The notes under the pieces are model-generated. The model searched no databases, was not told the DNA's origin, and saw only the letters and a list, made by a program, of their open reading frames with translations. From Megascapheus bottae (taxonomy: Eukaryota; Chordata; Mammalia; Rodentia; Geomyidae): DNA of 64,000 nt. A program made the position numbers and the translations under genes. Where the stretch lies: assembly GCA_024803745.1 (NCBI GenBank), contig JANJXV010000013.1, positions 14,753,501-14,817,500 of the forward strand, written 5' to 3'. This document shows, in pieces, positions 43,140-53,580 of this stretch (within the stretch, counting starts at the first letter, position 1; each line of letters opens with the position of its first letter).

Positions 43140-43370
43140 CGTTTTTGAGACAGAGTCTTGTTCTGTAGACAAAGCTAGCAAGAGCTTTCCTGCTCTCAGT
43201 CTCTAGACTGTTGTAATTACAGCATGTGCTATCATGTCTAAGTTTACTCTTTCAATGAGATGAAGTCTCTTTATGTTCTCCAGTATGATCTCAAACTCTT
43301 AGGCTCCAGTGATCATCCTTTCTCAGTGTTCCAGGTAACTAGGACTTCAGAAATACCAAATTCAGCTTGG
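43140..43370 (-). mobile_element. Two diverged B1 units
   Basis: 43140-43245: TTTTGAGACAGAGTCTTGTTC. 43246-43370: GATCTCAAACTCTTAGGC and CTCAGTGTTCCAGGTAAC. Both antisense and worn. Confidence 0.6.
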
Positions 43371-43394
43371 ATAATAAATATTTAAAAGTCTAAC

Positions 43395-43520
43395 CATGAC
43401 CTTGAAGTCTGACCTGAGTTCAAGTCCAGTCTTTGCAATATATTAGCTATAAGGCCAAGTAGTTTGGAGTCTCTTTTTCCTGTCTGTGGTTTCAGATGAA
43501 AATGAGATAGTCTTACAGAT
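43395..43520 (+). mobile_element. MIR
   Basis: GACCTGAGTTCAAGTCCAG, ATATTAGCTATAAGGCCAAG and GATGAAAATGAGATAGTC fit the MIR core. Confidence 0.65.
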
Positions 43521-44038
43521 AGATGGGAAGCCCTTGGGCTAGAGAGGCCGTTCTATAAACAAGAAAATCTTAAGGGTATAAGGTAATCCTTAAAATGGAC
43601 TATGTGAGTTTCAAGAGAGACTTTGGTAGTGGTGTAAGGTGTACTGTGTAGCAGAAGATACATTGTCAGCCTGCACTCAGGCAAGGGTCCCAGTTGCCAG
43701 AGAAGCTGACCTACGCATCAGGGAGAATAAGCATAGCTTGCAATCTGTCCCAGTGCCTTAGCCAGATACAAGATGAGGCAGCAGCTCCCCCAGATGGTAT
43801 CCCTCATGTTTCTAGGAAAACCCAGACGGCGACTTGCTTTGACAGACAGGGAAATTATTTCTCACAAAGCAGGCTGTTGTTTTCCTTCCTCCCCTCTTTG
43901 TTGTGGAGTCTGTATTGTCTATTCTGGAAGGCAATCCTGTTGATGTCAGGGATTTGTTATAGATTTTTGTTTTCTGTTTTTGTCTGTATGTATCTACATT
44001 ATGTGTCTGTTTCTATTTGTGCCTTCATTTGTTTGTTT
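43521..44038. other. Unassigned intronic stretch
   Basis: A 119-codon open frame (43694-44053) lacks any recognisable domain and runs into a SINE. Not called as a gene. Confidence 0.4.
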
Positions 44039-44268
44039 TGGTGTCAGTCCTAGGTCTTAAACTCAGAGCCTGGTTGCTGTCCCTGAGCTTTTTCTGCTCA
44101 AGGCTAGCTCTTTACCAGGTGAGCCACAGCTCTACTGCCAGCTTTTTGGTGGCTAATTGGAGATGAGTCTTATGGACTTTCCTTCATGGGCTGGCTTTAG
44201 AAGGTGGTCCTTAGAACTTAACCTCCTGAGTAGCTAGGATTATAGGCAGGGGTCACTGGCACCTGGCT
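44039..44268 (-). mobile_element. B1-like/Geo composite SINE
   Basis: Antisense Geo (CCTAGGTCTTAAACTCAGAGC), GGCTAATTGGAGATGAG, B1-like end with GGATTATAGGCAGGGGTC. Diverged. Confidence 0.8.
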
Positions 44269-44516
44269 TTCTTTGTATGTGTGCATACGTCATTTTGTGT
44301 TTCTGTGAGTATGTATCTTTCTGCATTTAGATAAGACAGTAGAGGAAGGAGAAGAACATTGATCCAAGGAAGTAGAGGCTAAGAGAATATAAATGAAGTC
44401 AGGGGACAAGGAGAAAGTTAGGAGAAAAAATATAGTGTGCAAGACTAGAAAGTAAAAGAACAGTCCAAAGAGCCTATTAATCTAGGCAAAATCTGGGCCC
44501 TACACAGTGGTAAGCA

Positions 44517-44905
44517 GATGCAAGATTCATCTTGTGGCTTCTGATTCTCTTACTGTCCCTGCTTCCTCCCCTTCCTCCCCCTCCCTTCCCTCCCCTCCCT
44601 CCCTCCCTCTCCTACCTTCCCTCACTCCCTTCACTCCCTTCACTCCCCTTTCTACCCCTTCCCTTCCTCCCTCTTCGCTTCCTCCTCCCTTTCCTTTTCC
44701 TTCCCTTCCCCCCTCCCCCTCTCCCTCTCCCTGATGCCAGGATCATCTTGTGGCTTCTGATCTCTCACTGTCCTCCCCTCCCTCCCTCCCCTCTTCCCTC
44801 TCTTCCCTCCCTTCCCTCCCTCTTCCCTCTCTCCTACCTCCCTTCCCTTCCCTCTCCCTCCCTCTTTCCCTCTCCCCCTCCCCTTCCCTCACTTTCTTTT
44901 TCCCA
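44517..44905. repeat. Duplicated pyrimidine block
   Basis: A ~45-bp unit (GATGCAAGATTCATCTTGTG onward) at 44517-44562 recurs at 44733-44775 (GATGCCAGGATCATCTTGTG). Each copy is followed by 130-170 bp of CCCTCC/TTCCC pyrimidine sequence. Two tandem units of about 216 bp, the second shorter. Confidence 0.85.
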
Positions 44906-44916
44906 CTGACTTTTTT

Positions 44917-45144
44917 TTTCTTGCTGGAACCAGGGATTGAATTCAAGCCCTTGTGTTTATTCAGCTTGTTTTATTGGTTGGTGCTCTACTACCTAAGCCA
45001 AGTCTCTAGTCTGACTTTTTATTGGTTATTTTGGAAATGGAGTCTTGAAGACTTTTATCCTCAGACTGACTTTGAACTGTGATCCTTCAGATCTCATCTT
45101 CCTGAGTAGCTAGGATTGTAGGCATAAGCCATTAGAGCCCAGCT
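44917..45144 (-). mobile_element. ID-B1 composite
   Basis: Antisense ID (GGGATTGAATTCAAGCCCTTG), linker GGTTATTTTGGAAATGGAGTC, B1-like end GGATTGTAGGCATAAGCC. Same architecture as 60588-60799 and 48440-48664. Confidence 0.75.
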
Positions 45145-45224
45145 CTGATCCTTTAGGAATTAGCAACTGGGTTCTACACCCTGCTTTCCTTTAGACATTA
45201 CTGGTATTTTTGCTTGCTTTTTCT

Positions 45225-45692
45225 TTTTCTTTTTTTTCTTTTTTCTGTTTGTCTTGGGGCTTGAACTCTGGGCCTGGGCATTGTCCCTTAGCTCTTCAGC
45301 TCAAGGATATCACCCTACCCCTTGAGCCACAGTGCCACTTCTGGTTTTCTAGTGGTTAATTGGAGATAAGAGTCTCATGTTTTTGGGCCAGGAGTTTGGC
45401 CTAGTGGTTAAAGTGCTTGCCTAGCATGCATGAAGACCCGGGTTCTATTCCTCGGTACCACATACATAGAAAAAAGCTAGAAGTGGTGCTGAGGCTCAAG
45501 TGGTAGAGCTCTAGCCTTGAGAAAGTCCAAGGACAGTGTTCAGGCCCTGAGCTCAAGCCCAGGACTGGCCAAAAAAAAAAAAAAAAAAAAGAGTCTCATG
45601 TTTTTTAGTGCTTGGGCTGGCTTTGAACCTTCATCCTCTGATCTCAGCCTCTTGAATAGCTAGGATTAAGGTATGAGCTACCACACCCAGCT
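45225..45692 (-). mobile_element. B1-like/Geo SINE split by a sense IDL-Geo
   Basis: T/C tail, antisense Geo (GGGGCTTGAACTCTGGGCC), AATTGGAGATAAGAGTCTC, interruption at 45385-45589, then TGCTTGGGCTGGCTTTGAAC and B1-like end. Confidence 0.9.
45385..45589 (+). mobile_element. IDL-Geo, young, 16-bp target duplication
   Basis: AGAGTCTCATGTTTTT at 45369-45384 and 45590-45605, perfect. Carries GTGGTTAAAGTGC in the A-box region and a 20-A tail, shared with the copy at 60851-61060. Confidence 0.97.
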
Positions 45693-45869
45693 ATTTGGTT
45701 TTTCTCTTTGTGTAGTTACTCAAATATTTCTATGCATGCTTGTATCCATATGTGTGTCATATTCAGTATTCATCATAGTACTAGAAGAATTGGTTTGCAG
45801 TGCATTATCTGATTCATTGGATTCAAAGGACTGATACCTTTCTTTTTATTCATTTTTTTTTATTCTCTT

Positions 45870-46013
45870 GTTTGAGAGAAGGGTTTTCTATGTAACCCAC
45901 TCTTATCTGGAACTTGCTTTGTGATCCAGGCTGGTATTGAATTGTTGATCTTGCCTCTTATTCCCCCCCCTTCCCAAGCTGGGATTTACAGGCATGTACC
46001 ACTATACCTGGCT
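45870..46013 (-). mobile_element. B1 with internal rearrangement
   Basis: GGGTTTTCTATGTAACCCAC, then a GTGATCCAGGCTGGTATTG block and GGGATTTACAGGCATGTACC. Longer than one monomer. Confidence 0.6.
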
Positions 46014-46294
46014 TTTTATGAGTTCTTGTTTTGTTCTTTTCTTACCTCCTACCCCTATTTTCTCCCTTCTCTAAATATATTACTTCTCTGAAAATATGTA
46101 GTGGCTGCTCTGTACAGGGTGCTGGATATACAAGACTAATAAGGGAGACCCAATTTTTGCCTAGAAAGATTTCTTGTATTATTGAGACAGAAAGGCTTAT
46201 ATGCCCATTTCTGATATGTGTGGTGACAAAATATGAGCTTGGCATGCTCTAGAAATACAGAAGAGGGAAATGAAGCTATCCAAAAATGTCAGGA

Positions 46295-46410
46295 AAGACT
46301 GTAATCATAGGTACTCAGATGAGATCTGAAGGATCTCAGTTCAAAGTTGGCCTGAGCATAAAAGTCTTCAAGACTCCATTTCCAGAATAACCAATCAAAA
46401 GTCAAAAGTG
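46295..46410 (+). mobile_element. B1-like fragment
   Basis: GACTGTAATCATAGGTACTC, AGTTCAAAGTTGGCCTGAGC and AGACTCCATTTCCAGAATAAC, without a right half. Confidence 0.6.
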
Positions 46411-46429
46411 ATGTTTGCATTGAATTTGA

Positions 46430-46890
46430 GGAAATGAACAGGAGTCTACCTGAGGAGAGGACTGAGAAGGATGAGCCAGGAAGAAGCACAAATATGATGT
46501 CCTTAGAAGCCTTTGAATTAATGGTGTTTAGTCTTCAACGTGGAATGTAACAGTTGATCAAGGAGGGAGAGGCCCAAAAAGCAGGAATTAGGCACATCTG
46601 TGCCATACTGAGGAACTTGGACTTTATCCCAAACAAAATAAACTAGAAGTAAACAGAGCTGGCTGTAATTCTGATTGAAGTTATGTCAGGAGCAGGCTTT
46701 TCTGAGGAGGTGATACTGGGACTTCATTTGTAAAGATGAGCCAGAGTTTATCAGCTAAAAGAAAGAGAGCATTCCAGAAAGGGAAACTTTATGAATAAAG
46801 GAAGGTAGGTGGCAAAAATGTTTGCAAGTTTGGGAAATATCTATAGGGATATTCTAGAGATTGGTCTCTTTATATGTAGCAATATGCACA
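46430..46890 (+). mobile_element. Possible ancient mammalian repeat
   Basis: GGAACTTGGACTTTATCCC and GAGCATTCCAGAAAGGGAAAC are words of an old, widely dispersed mammalian repeat also suggested at 600-660 and 36780-37060. Class not assigned. Confidence 0.4.
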
Positions 46891-46939
46891 TTTAGTGAGT
46901 GGTATGACTCTCCCCTCCGCCCCAGACAAAAAGAAAAAG

Positions 46940-47142
46940 AGAGTCAGGCACCAGTGGCTCATGCCTATAGTCCTAGCTACTCAGGGGGCTGAGATCTGAG
47001 GATCTTAATTTAAAGCTATCTTGGAAAGAAAAGTCTATGAGAATCTTATCTCCAATTAATCATCAAAAAGCTGAAAGTAAAGTACTAGCTAAGGGATAGT
47101 GCTCATGCCCTAAGTTCAAGTCCCAGTAAAGGCATAAAAAGA
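46940..47142 (+). mobile_element. B1-like/Geo SINE, Geo shortened
   Basis: GGCACCAGTGGCTCATGCCT, CTTATCTCCAATTAATCATC, then Geo with the central TGGCTCAAG segment deleted, ending AAGTTCAAGTCCCAG. Confidence 0.8.
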
Positions 47143-47164
47143 AGAATACAAAGAATCCAGCCTG

Positions 47165-47369
47165 GGGCCGTGAGTTTGGCCTAGTGGAGGAGTGCTTGAC
47201 TAGCATGCACTAAGACCTGGATTCAATTCCTCAGTACCACATACATAGGAAAAAAAAACCAGAAATGGTGCTGTGGCTCAAGGGGCAGAGTGCCAGCCTT
47301 AAAGAAAAAGTCCAAGGACAGAGCTAAGGCCCTGAGTTCATGCCCCAGGACTGGCAAAAAAAAAAAAAA
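47165..47369 (+). mobile_element. IDL-Geo, first of a serial pair
   Basis: Flanked by AATCCAGCCTG (47154-47164) and AATCCAGACTG (47370-47380). Complete with a 16-A tail. Confidence 0.93.
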
Positions 47370-47380
47370 AATCCAGACTG

Positions 47381-47559
47381 GGCCTGGAGTTTGGCCTAGT
47401 GGTAGAGTGCTTGCCTAGCATGCACGAAGACCCGGCTTCGATTCCTCAGTACCACATACATAGAAAAAAAGCCAGAAGTGATGCTGAGGCTCAAGTGGTA
47501 GAGCTCTAGCCTTGAGAAAGTCCAAGGATATGGCTCAAGCCCAGGACTGGCAAAAAAAA
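47381..47559 (+). mobile_element. IDL-Geo, second of a serial pair
   Basis: Flanked by AATCCAGACTG at 47370-47380 and 47560-47570. A ~25-bp deletion in Geo joins AAGGATATGG to CTCAAGCCC. See findings. Confidence 0.93.
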
Positions 47560-47570
47560 AATCCAGACTG

Positions 47571-47790
47571 CTAGGCAAGGTGGCTCACTCCTGTAATCTC
47601 AGGAATACACAGAGGCTGGGAGTTTGGCTTAGTGGTAGAGTGCATGAAGACCTGGGTTCAATTCCTCAGTACCATATACATAAAAAACCAAAAGTGGTGC
47701 TGTTGCTCAACTGGTAGAGTGCTAGCTTTGAGGACAGTGCCCATGCCCAGAGTTCCAGCCCCATGACCCACAAAAAAAAAAAGGAAAAGA
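47571..47790 (+). mobile_element. IDL-Geo inside a B1 fragment
   Basis: A B1-like head (GCAAGGTGGCTCACTCCTG) at 47573-47612 is broken by IDL-Geo from GGCTGGGAGTTTGGCTTAG. The IDL lacks its CTTGCCTAGC segment. Geo ends GAGTTCCAGCCCCATGAC. Confidence 0.8.
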
Positions 47791-47854
47791 AAAAAGAGAA
47801 TCCTTCCATGTAGTTTGGGATGACAAGATCACACCACTGTGCCCAGCTGTGGAT

Positions 47855-47975
47855 TGAGAAGGAGATCTATTGAACTTTTCTGTGTGGTTTGGGCTCAAAC
47901 TTTGACTTCCCCCAGTTCTCAGTCTTGTAGGTAGCTAGTATTAGAACCATGAACCACTGACAAATGACTAGGACC
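47855..47975 (-). mobile_element. B1-like fragment
   Basis: GGGCTCAAACTTTGACTTCC and GTAGCTAGTATTAGAACCATG. Confidence 0.55.
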
Positions 47976-47996
47976 ACTGCTTTTAAAAAACAAACA

Positions 47997-48192
47997 GGCA
48001 GGGAGTTTGGCCTAGTGGTAGAATGGTTGCCTAGCATGCAAGAAGACGGGTTCAATTCCTTGGTAACATGTACATAGAAAAGCCAGAAGTGGTGCTGTGG
48101 CTCTAGCCTTGAGAAAGCCCAAGGACAGTGCTCAGGTCCTGAGTTTAGTCCCCAGGACTGGCAATAAAAACAAACAAACAAAAAACAAAACA
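47997..48192 (+). mobile_element. IDL-Geo dimeric SINE
   Basis: GCAGGGAGTTTGGCCTAGTGG to CCCCAGGACTGGCAATAA, with an AAAC-unit tail. ACTGCTTTTA on both sides is the target duplication. Geo is internally deleted after GCTGTGGCTC. Confidence 0.9.
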
Positions 48193-48439
48193 CTAAAAAC
48201 AACTGCTTTTAGTGATAAGAAACATAAAAGTAATCTTAAGGTAGCATTAATTTTGAGGTAGAGTTGATAACAATATGAGAAGGATTTTTTTCATACAAAC
48301 TCATGTTTTTTAATTTTACAGTTACAATTATATGTTAATTATATAAAATGAGAGCCTTCATTATGATATGTCTATATATACAAATAATATATTTTGATCA
48401 TTTACCCTTTATTTCCCTTCCCTTTTTCAGCTTTCCTAA

Positions 48440-48664
48440 TTTTTTTTTTCTTTTTTGACTTTATTGGAGTTTGAACTCAAACTCAGGGCCTCCCACTTGA
48501 TAGGTAGGCAAGCACTCTACCACTTGAGCTGCATCTCCCTGTCTTTTGGCCTTTAGTTATTTTTTGAATATAGTCTTTTTGTCTGGGACCAGCCTCATAC
48601 TGCCGTCTGGCTACATATGCTTCCTGAGTATCTGGGATTATATGCCCATATCACTGCATCCAGC
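48440..48664 (-). mobile_element. ID-B1 composite
   Basis: T-run, antisense ID (GGAGTTTGAACTCAAACTCAG, GGCAAGCACTCTACCAC), then B1-like (GGGACCAGCCTCATACTGCC; GAGTATCTGGGATTATATG). Confidence 0.75.
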
Positions 48665-49466
48665 TCACAAATAATTTTAAATGAGCTTTGTTATGAGCTT
48701 TTCATCCAATATACTTTGATAATATTATCCCTTGTTTGTTTTCTTTCCCTCCCATCTTCCACTGGTGTTCTTGCTCTTGATGATATATCTAAGAATCTAT
48801 TGCCAAATCTAAGGTTATAATGGTATACTCCTGATTTTATTCCAAGATTTAAGGACATTTGAAGCTTAACATCCATCAATTTTAAATCTCTGCACCTAGA
48901 ACATGCTTTTCCCACAGCATTCTCAGTTGAAGGCACCTCCATTGTTTGAATTGCCTAGGCCAAATTCATTCTAAATTATCTGTAATTCCTCTCACATCAC
49001 ATCCATTGGTAAATATATCCCAAATATAATCAGTTTTATAATTTCCTAACATATAACCAGCCATACCATTTTCTTTATTTTCAGTATAGCAGCCAGTGAA
49101 TTTTCTTTTTGAAATAAGCACCCAGTTGTTGCACTCCTTTGTTCCAAACCCTGAAATAGCTCTGTGCTTCACTCAAGGTGAAAACCACTGTGTCAAAGAA
49201 TCTTGTTTGATCTGGCTCCCACTCATCATTTTGTTCTCTTTCCTACTTGTGTCCTTCCTGGTTTACACACTTTAGCCATATTCCTTCCTGTCTGTCAAGC
49301 ACTCTGCTTCAGGGTCTTGATTGGGGGCTCTTACCTCTCTACCTGGAATAATCTTACCCCAGATACATATTTCACAAATGTCTTCATGCCCTAAATACTT
49401 TGTAACTTCTCATATTTTATGCTATCAAGGCAGAGTCACTTCTAATCCATCAGATTCTCCCCTACC
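48665..49466. other. Unassigned intronic stretch
   Basis: About 800 bp with no recognised repeat. Words such as CCATTGGTAAATATATCCC and CACTCTGCTTCAGGGTC suggest a very old element but I cannot assign one. Confidence 0.35.
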
Positions 49467-49677
49467 CCCAGTCCTGGGGCCCTGAGCACTGTCCCTGAGA
49501 TTCTTTTGCTCAAGACTAGCATCCTACCACTTGAGCCACAGCTCTACTTCTGGCTTTTTGGTAGTTTTTTGGAGATAAAATATCATGGACTTTCCTGCCT
49601 GGGCTGGCTTCAAACTGTGATCCTTAGATTTCAGTCTCCTGAGTAGCTAGGATTATAGGCCCAAGGCACTAGTGCCT
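49467..49677 (-). mobile_element. B1-like/Geo composite SINE
   Basis: Antisense Geo missing part of its end, AGTTTTTTGGAGATAAAAT linker, B1-like end with GATTATAGGCCCAAGGC. Confidence 0.8.
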
Positions 49678-49904
49678 TTTCTTATGCATTCTGTCCAGTG
49701 CTTTCTTATGCTGTGTAAATGTGTCACTATTGACCCCAATTAAGAAGATTATCTTTTTTTTCCCCTCTGGGGGAATGTATTCTAATTAGTGATCTATTTC
49801 TGTACTCTTGTCCTAGGATAAAGGTTCCTCAGCCAGTATCCTAGGCTAGTTTTGATTCTTGAGTTCTGCTGTTGTCAAGACTGGAGATGCTAGGGTAATG
49901 CAGT

Positions 49905-50109
49905 TTTTGTTTGTTTGATGCCAGTCCTGGAGCTTGAACTCAGAGCATGGGCACTGTCCTTGGACAATGTTTGCTCAAGACTAGTATTCTGCCACTTGAA
50001 CCACAGCACCACTTGCAGCTTTTTCTTTGTATGTGGTACTGAGGAATTGATCCCAGGGCTTCCATGCTTGCTTGGCAAGCACTCTATCACTAGGCTATAC
50101 TCCCGACCC
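49905..50109 (-). mobile_element. IDL-Geo dimeric SINE
   Basis: Tail is GTTTGTTTG. Complete antisense element with GAATTGATCCCAGGGCTTCC. CAGTTTTT flanks both ends. Confidence 0.88.
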
Positions 50110-50231
50110 CAGTTTTTAACTTTCAGTTCAGATGCTTAGCAAGCTGAAACCTTAGATGAGGGCTCTAGGATTTGATGTGTATCATATGTCCAATGTCATG
50201 GTGAGTAATCAAGGATGATTCCAATGTAAGG

Positions 50232-50346
50232 GCCAGGCTTTTTCATCTTTCTTGGCTGCTCTTGAACCTTGGTTCTAGAGATCATTTTCTCAGATCTCAG
50301 CCTCCTAAGTAGCTAGGAATATAGACATGAACTACCAGTGCCTGGC
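50232..50346 (-). mobile_element. B1-like left half
   Basis: CTCTTGAACCTTGGTTCTAG, CTCAGCCTCCTAAGTAGC and CTACCAGTGCCTGGC. Confidence 0.7.
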
Positions 50347-50577
50347 TACCTTAAAATTTTAAGTAGATAAGTTGGGCTAGTTAGATATGTGCTTTATGAA
50401 AGTCATTGCAGTGTTTATATTGTAGATCGACTGGCAGAAATGAGACTTAGATGTACAAAGATGAGTGAAGAATAGCTTCTGATGTCACTTGGAGACAAGT
50501 ATTCACCCCTGAAACATCTGTATCTCAGCTCTATATCACTGGCACTTGAAACTGTCATAGGTAAAATGTGTGTCTTT

Positions 50578-50698
50578 AAGCCAACTGTGGTAGTGAATGC
50601 TGATAATCTCAGCATTTGAGAGGGTAAGGCAGGAGAAACATGAGTTTTAAGCCAGCCTGCACTCCAGAGCAAGCACCTGTCTCAGAAAATAAAATCAA
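50578..50698 (+). mobile_element. B1 monomer
   Basis: GTGGTAGTGAATGCTGATAAT, GGTAAGGCAGGAGAAACATG and TTTTAAGCCAGCCTGCACTC. Confidence 0.75.
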
Positions 50699-50699
50699 A

Positions 50700-51600
50700 T
50701 GAGACCTTGCTAGATGTTTTAAGTGCACAAAAACTGGAAGGCATGAAGCTCAAGACTTGTGGGTTTGAAATACTGAGAAGAGTGGAAGATAGGTAGCAAG
50801 ATTGGATAAGTCATGGGTTCTAAGGTAGAGTCTAGGAGAGCTGCCCAGATCCTTGCAACCAGTGTTGATTTTCTGGCTTTTTGCCGTAAGGGAGCTGGCT
50901 GAGCCTATGTTGTGGAAGTTCTGTGGGGATTCTGGATTGAAGTCTTTCTCTTCTCTGTTTCCACCCACATAAACTTCACTACTGTTGAATTACTCTGGAT
51001 GGGGTTACATGCTTTGTGCTGCCTCTGAGAGATCAGTGTTCTGAGCTAAATATACCGAGTGACAGCCGGTGCCTTGGAGCTTAGGCAAGCCTACTGAACT
51101 ATAGTTCTAGCCAGTGCTGCATTCCACAGGGTGAGGCAGGACTTGGACTTCAAGGGAGCCCCTTTGGACCTTCTTGAAAGAGGAGCTGCATGTTCTGAGT
51201 CTAAAACTGTAAATTCTTGTTATGAGAGCCAAAAGCTGCCTGTTTTGTTTTGATTTTCCTTTTAAACTTTGTTTTAAATAAGACTTTAGCTATTAGCTGG
51301 CTGTGGGAGCAGTGTTCATGTTCAAACTGATGTGTGATAGTGCTCCCCTCCAATATTTTGGGCATCACAGTTCTGGTTCAATGTAACATTCCTGTTCTCT
51401 TTGTTTATGGTGGGATAACTGGGAGCTTCTCCCAGCAAGTATATAGTTTGTTAGGGAGAATAGATTTATGGCTCACTAACAAAGGAATGTTCAGGAGCTG
51501 TGGGAGCATGGCAAAGGCCATTCTTTATCAAGAATCCTTTTGTTCTGTCCTTTTCTTAACCTCCTCCAGTAAGAATTACAGCTAACCTTTGTGGTGTGCT
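50700..51600. other. SINE-free intronic stretch
   Basis: About 0.9 kb without a recognised element; no coding signal. Confidence 0.4.
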
Positions 51601-51615
51601 TTAAAACTTGAACAG

Positions 51616-51812
51616 GGGGCCGGGAGTTTGGCCTAGTGGTAGAGTGCTTGTCTAGCATGCACGAAGACCTGGGTTTGATTCCTTGGTATCACATATATAG
51701 AAAAGCTGGAACTGGTGCTGTAGCTTGAGTAGAGCACTATCCTTGCGGAAAGCCCAAAGACAGTGCTCAGGTCCTGAGTTCAGTCCCCAGGACAGGCAAA
51801 ACAAAAACAAAA
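51616..51812 (+). mobile_element. IDL-Geo with perfect 13-bp target duplication
   Basis: AAAACTTGAACAG at 51603-51615 and 51813-51825. The tail is AAAAC-type. Geo has a short deletion at TGTAGCTTGAGTAGAGC. Confidence 0.95.
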
Positions 51813-51827
51813 AAAACTTGAACAGAA

Positions 51828-52025
51828 GATAGGCACCGATGGTTCACACCTGTAACACTAGTCACGTGGGATGCTGAGATCTGAGGATTGTAGTTTGAAG
51901 CCAGCCCAGACAGCAAGTCCATAGGATTCTTACCTTACCACCCAAATGTTACAAGTGGAATTGTGGCTCAAGTGATAGAGCACTAGCCCTCAGCAAAAAC
52001 AAGCAAACATCCAGCAACAACAACC
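51828..52025 (+). mobile_element. B1-like/Geo SINE, 3' truncated
   Basis: GGCACCGATGGTTCACACC, AGTTTGAAGCCAGCCCAGAC, then Geo (GGAATTGTGGCTCAAGTG) stopping after CTAGCCCTCAGC; CAA-rich tail. Confidence 0.8.
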
Positions 52026-52829
52026 ATTAAAAACCTCAGAGACAGGACACAGTCTCAGTTCATGACTTGTGTACAAGTTTAACGGAATGTTTTTGTGTAC
52101 AGCAGGAATCGTAATCTCTTTGCCTATGAGAGTATGAAGATATCATACCTCAGTAATCTGGGCTGCACCTATGCGTGGTGGGAACAGTGGAAAAGTAGAC
52201 CACACTGTCTTCAGAGTGGGCAGCTACTGTCAGCTCTTGCATGTTGTTGCCAGGTAGATACAGGAATCAGGAGTGAGGCCAGAGCTCCATTTGCTACCAT
52301 CCCATGTATGTGTCCCTGGGAGAATAAGGTGGAATCCATGTTGCTTTTTCTTCCTTCAAAGTCATGCAGCATCACAGTTGTGACATTCCCTTAGTTAAAA
52401 GGTGTGTTGGTCAGTTTCTTTTATTGTAGGCAATTATCTTATAAAGAGAAATTATTTTAGCCAGTGGGTCTGGAAGTTCTAGTCTAAAATGCAGTAGCTT
52501 CTTTGCCAAAGAGCAAAGAAAAAAGGAAAAAGGCAGCATTAGGTAAGGTACTGCAGACACCTTCCATCATATGCCCCAGCTATTTAAGGACAGCTCACTT
52601 CTCAAAAGTTCTGCTGTCTCCTATTGATATCCTGGGGACCATGCCACATGGACTCTTGGAAGACATTTGTCCCAACTACAGGAATTAGTCACTATGACAG
52701 CTTATAGGCAAGGGAAGGGGCATCTGCCTTTAATGGAAGGACTGTCCAAGAATCTGTGGACATGTTTAAAATCATCACATCAAGTAATTTCGCTTATCTA
52801 ATCCTAACTTGAATTGGGGAAAAGTCTGC
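52026..52829. other. SINE-free intronic stretch
   Basis: About 0.8 kb; open frames of 61 and 99 codons show no domain. No repeat recognised. Confidence 0.4.
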
Positions 52830-52831
52830 TA

Positions 52832-53025
52832 TTTTTTTTTTTGCCAGTCCTGGGCTTAAGATCAGGGCCTGAGCACTGTCCTTGGATTTTTCTCAAGGCT
52901 AGAGCTCTACCACTTGAGCCTCAGCACCACTTCCGGCTTTTTCTAAGTATGTGGTACCGAGGAATCGAACCCGGGTCTTCATACATGCTAGGCAAGCACT
53001 CTACCACTAGGCCAAACTCCCGGCC
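52832..53025 (-). mobile_element. IDL-Geo dimeric SINE, young
   Basis: Near-consensus antisense copy (GAATCGAACCCGGGTCTTC; CCAAACTCCCGGCCC) with TTTT-rich flanks. Confidence 0.92.
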
Positions 53026-53029
53026 CAAT

Positions 53030-53155
53030 TTTTGAGAATATTAAAATCTCATTTGTAAAATAGGTATGGTAATACATTGTTTTTGAGGATTAGATGAGAA
53101 AATGTTGTGTAAGTTCTCAGAGTATTACTTAGTATGTAAACAACATCAACATTAA
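53030..53155 (+). mobile_element. MIR 3' half
   Basis: CTCATTTGTAAAATAGGTATG, GAGGATTAGATGAGAAAATG and GTAAGTTCTCAGAGTATTAC match the MIR 'tgtaaaatggggataa ... aggattaaatgag' order. Confidence 0.7.
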
Positions 53156-53249
53156 TTCATTTCTTTCTCTCATTTTAGAATTCCAATCAGTTATCACTTA
53201 CCTTTTGCTAATTAAAAGAAAGCACGAAGAAAGATTTTCTAATTTGTTT

Positions 53250-53580
53250 ATTTCAACTATTCAGGGGATTGAATTCAGTGCCTTACACTTGCTAGGCAGG
53301 TGCACTACCACTTGAGCCATTCCTCCAGCACCTTTTTCCATTGATTATTTTTGAGGTAGGTCCCACTTTGGGCCAGGGCAGGCTGGGCTGCTCCAGTCAC
53401 CCTCATGTGTTCCTGTGCTTCTTCCTATTGCTTGAGATGATAGGTGCACACCATGCACCTATCCACTGGTTGAGATGGGAGTCTCAAGAACTTATTTTCG
53501 CTGAAGCTGGTCTCAAACCATGATCTTCTGGTCTCTGATTCCTAACTAGCTAGGATTACTGTCTAGAGCCACTGTAAGTA
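53250..53580 (-). mobile_element. Old ID-B1-B1 composite
   Basis: Antisense ID (GGATTGAATTCAGTGCCTTAC), a B1-like unit (53335-53465) and a second (53470-53580, GCTGGTCTCAAACCATGATC). A further B1 remnant is at 53670-53775. It ends ~430 bp before exon 3. Confidence 0.6.

Noticed and set aside
43694..44053. 119-codon open frame in intron 2
   Set aside because: No recognisable domain, no splice context, and its end runs into an antisense SINE.
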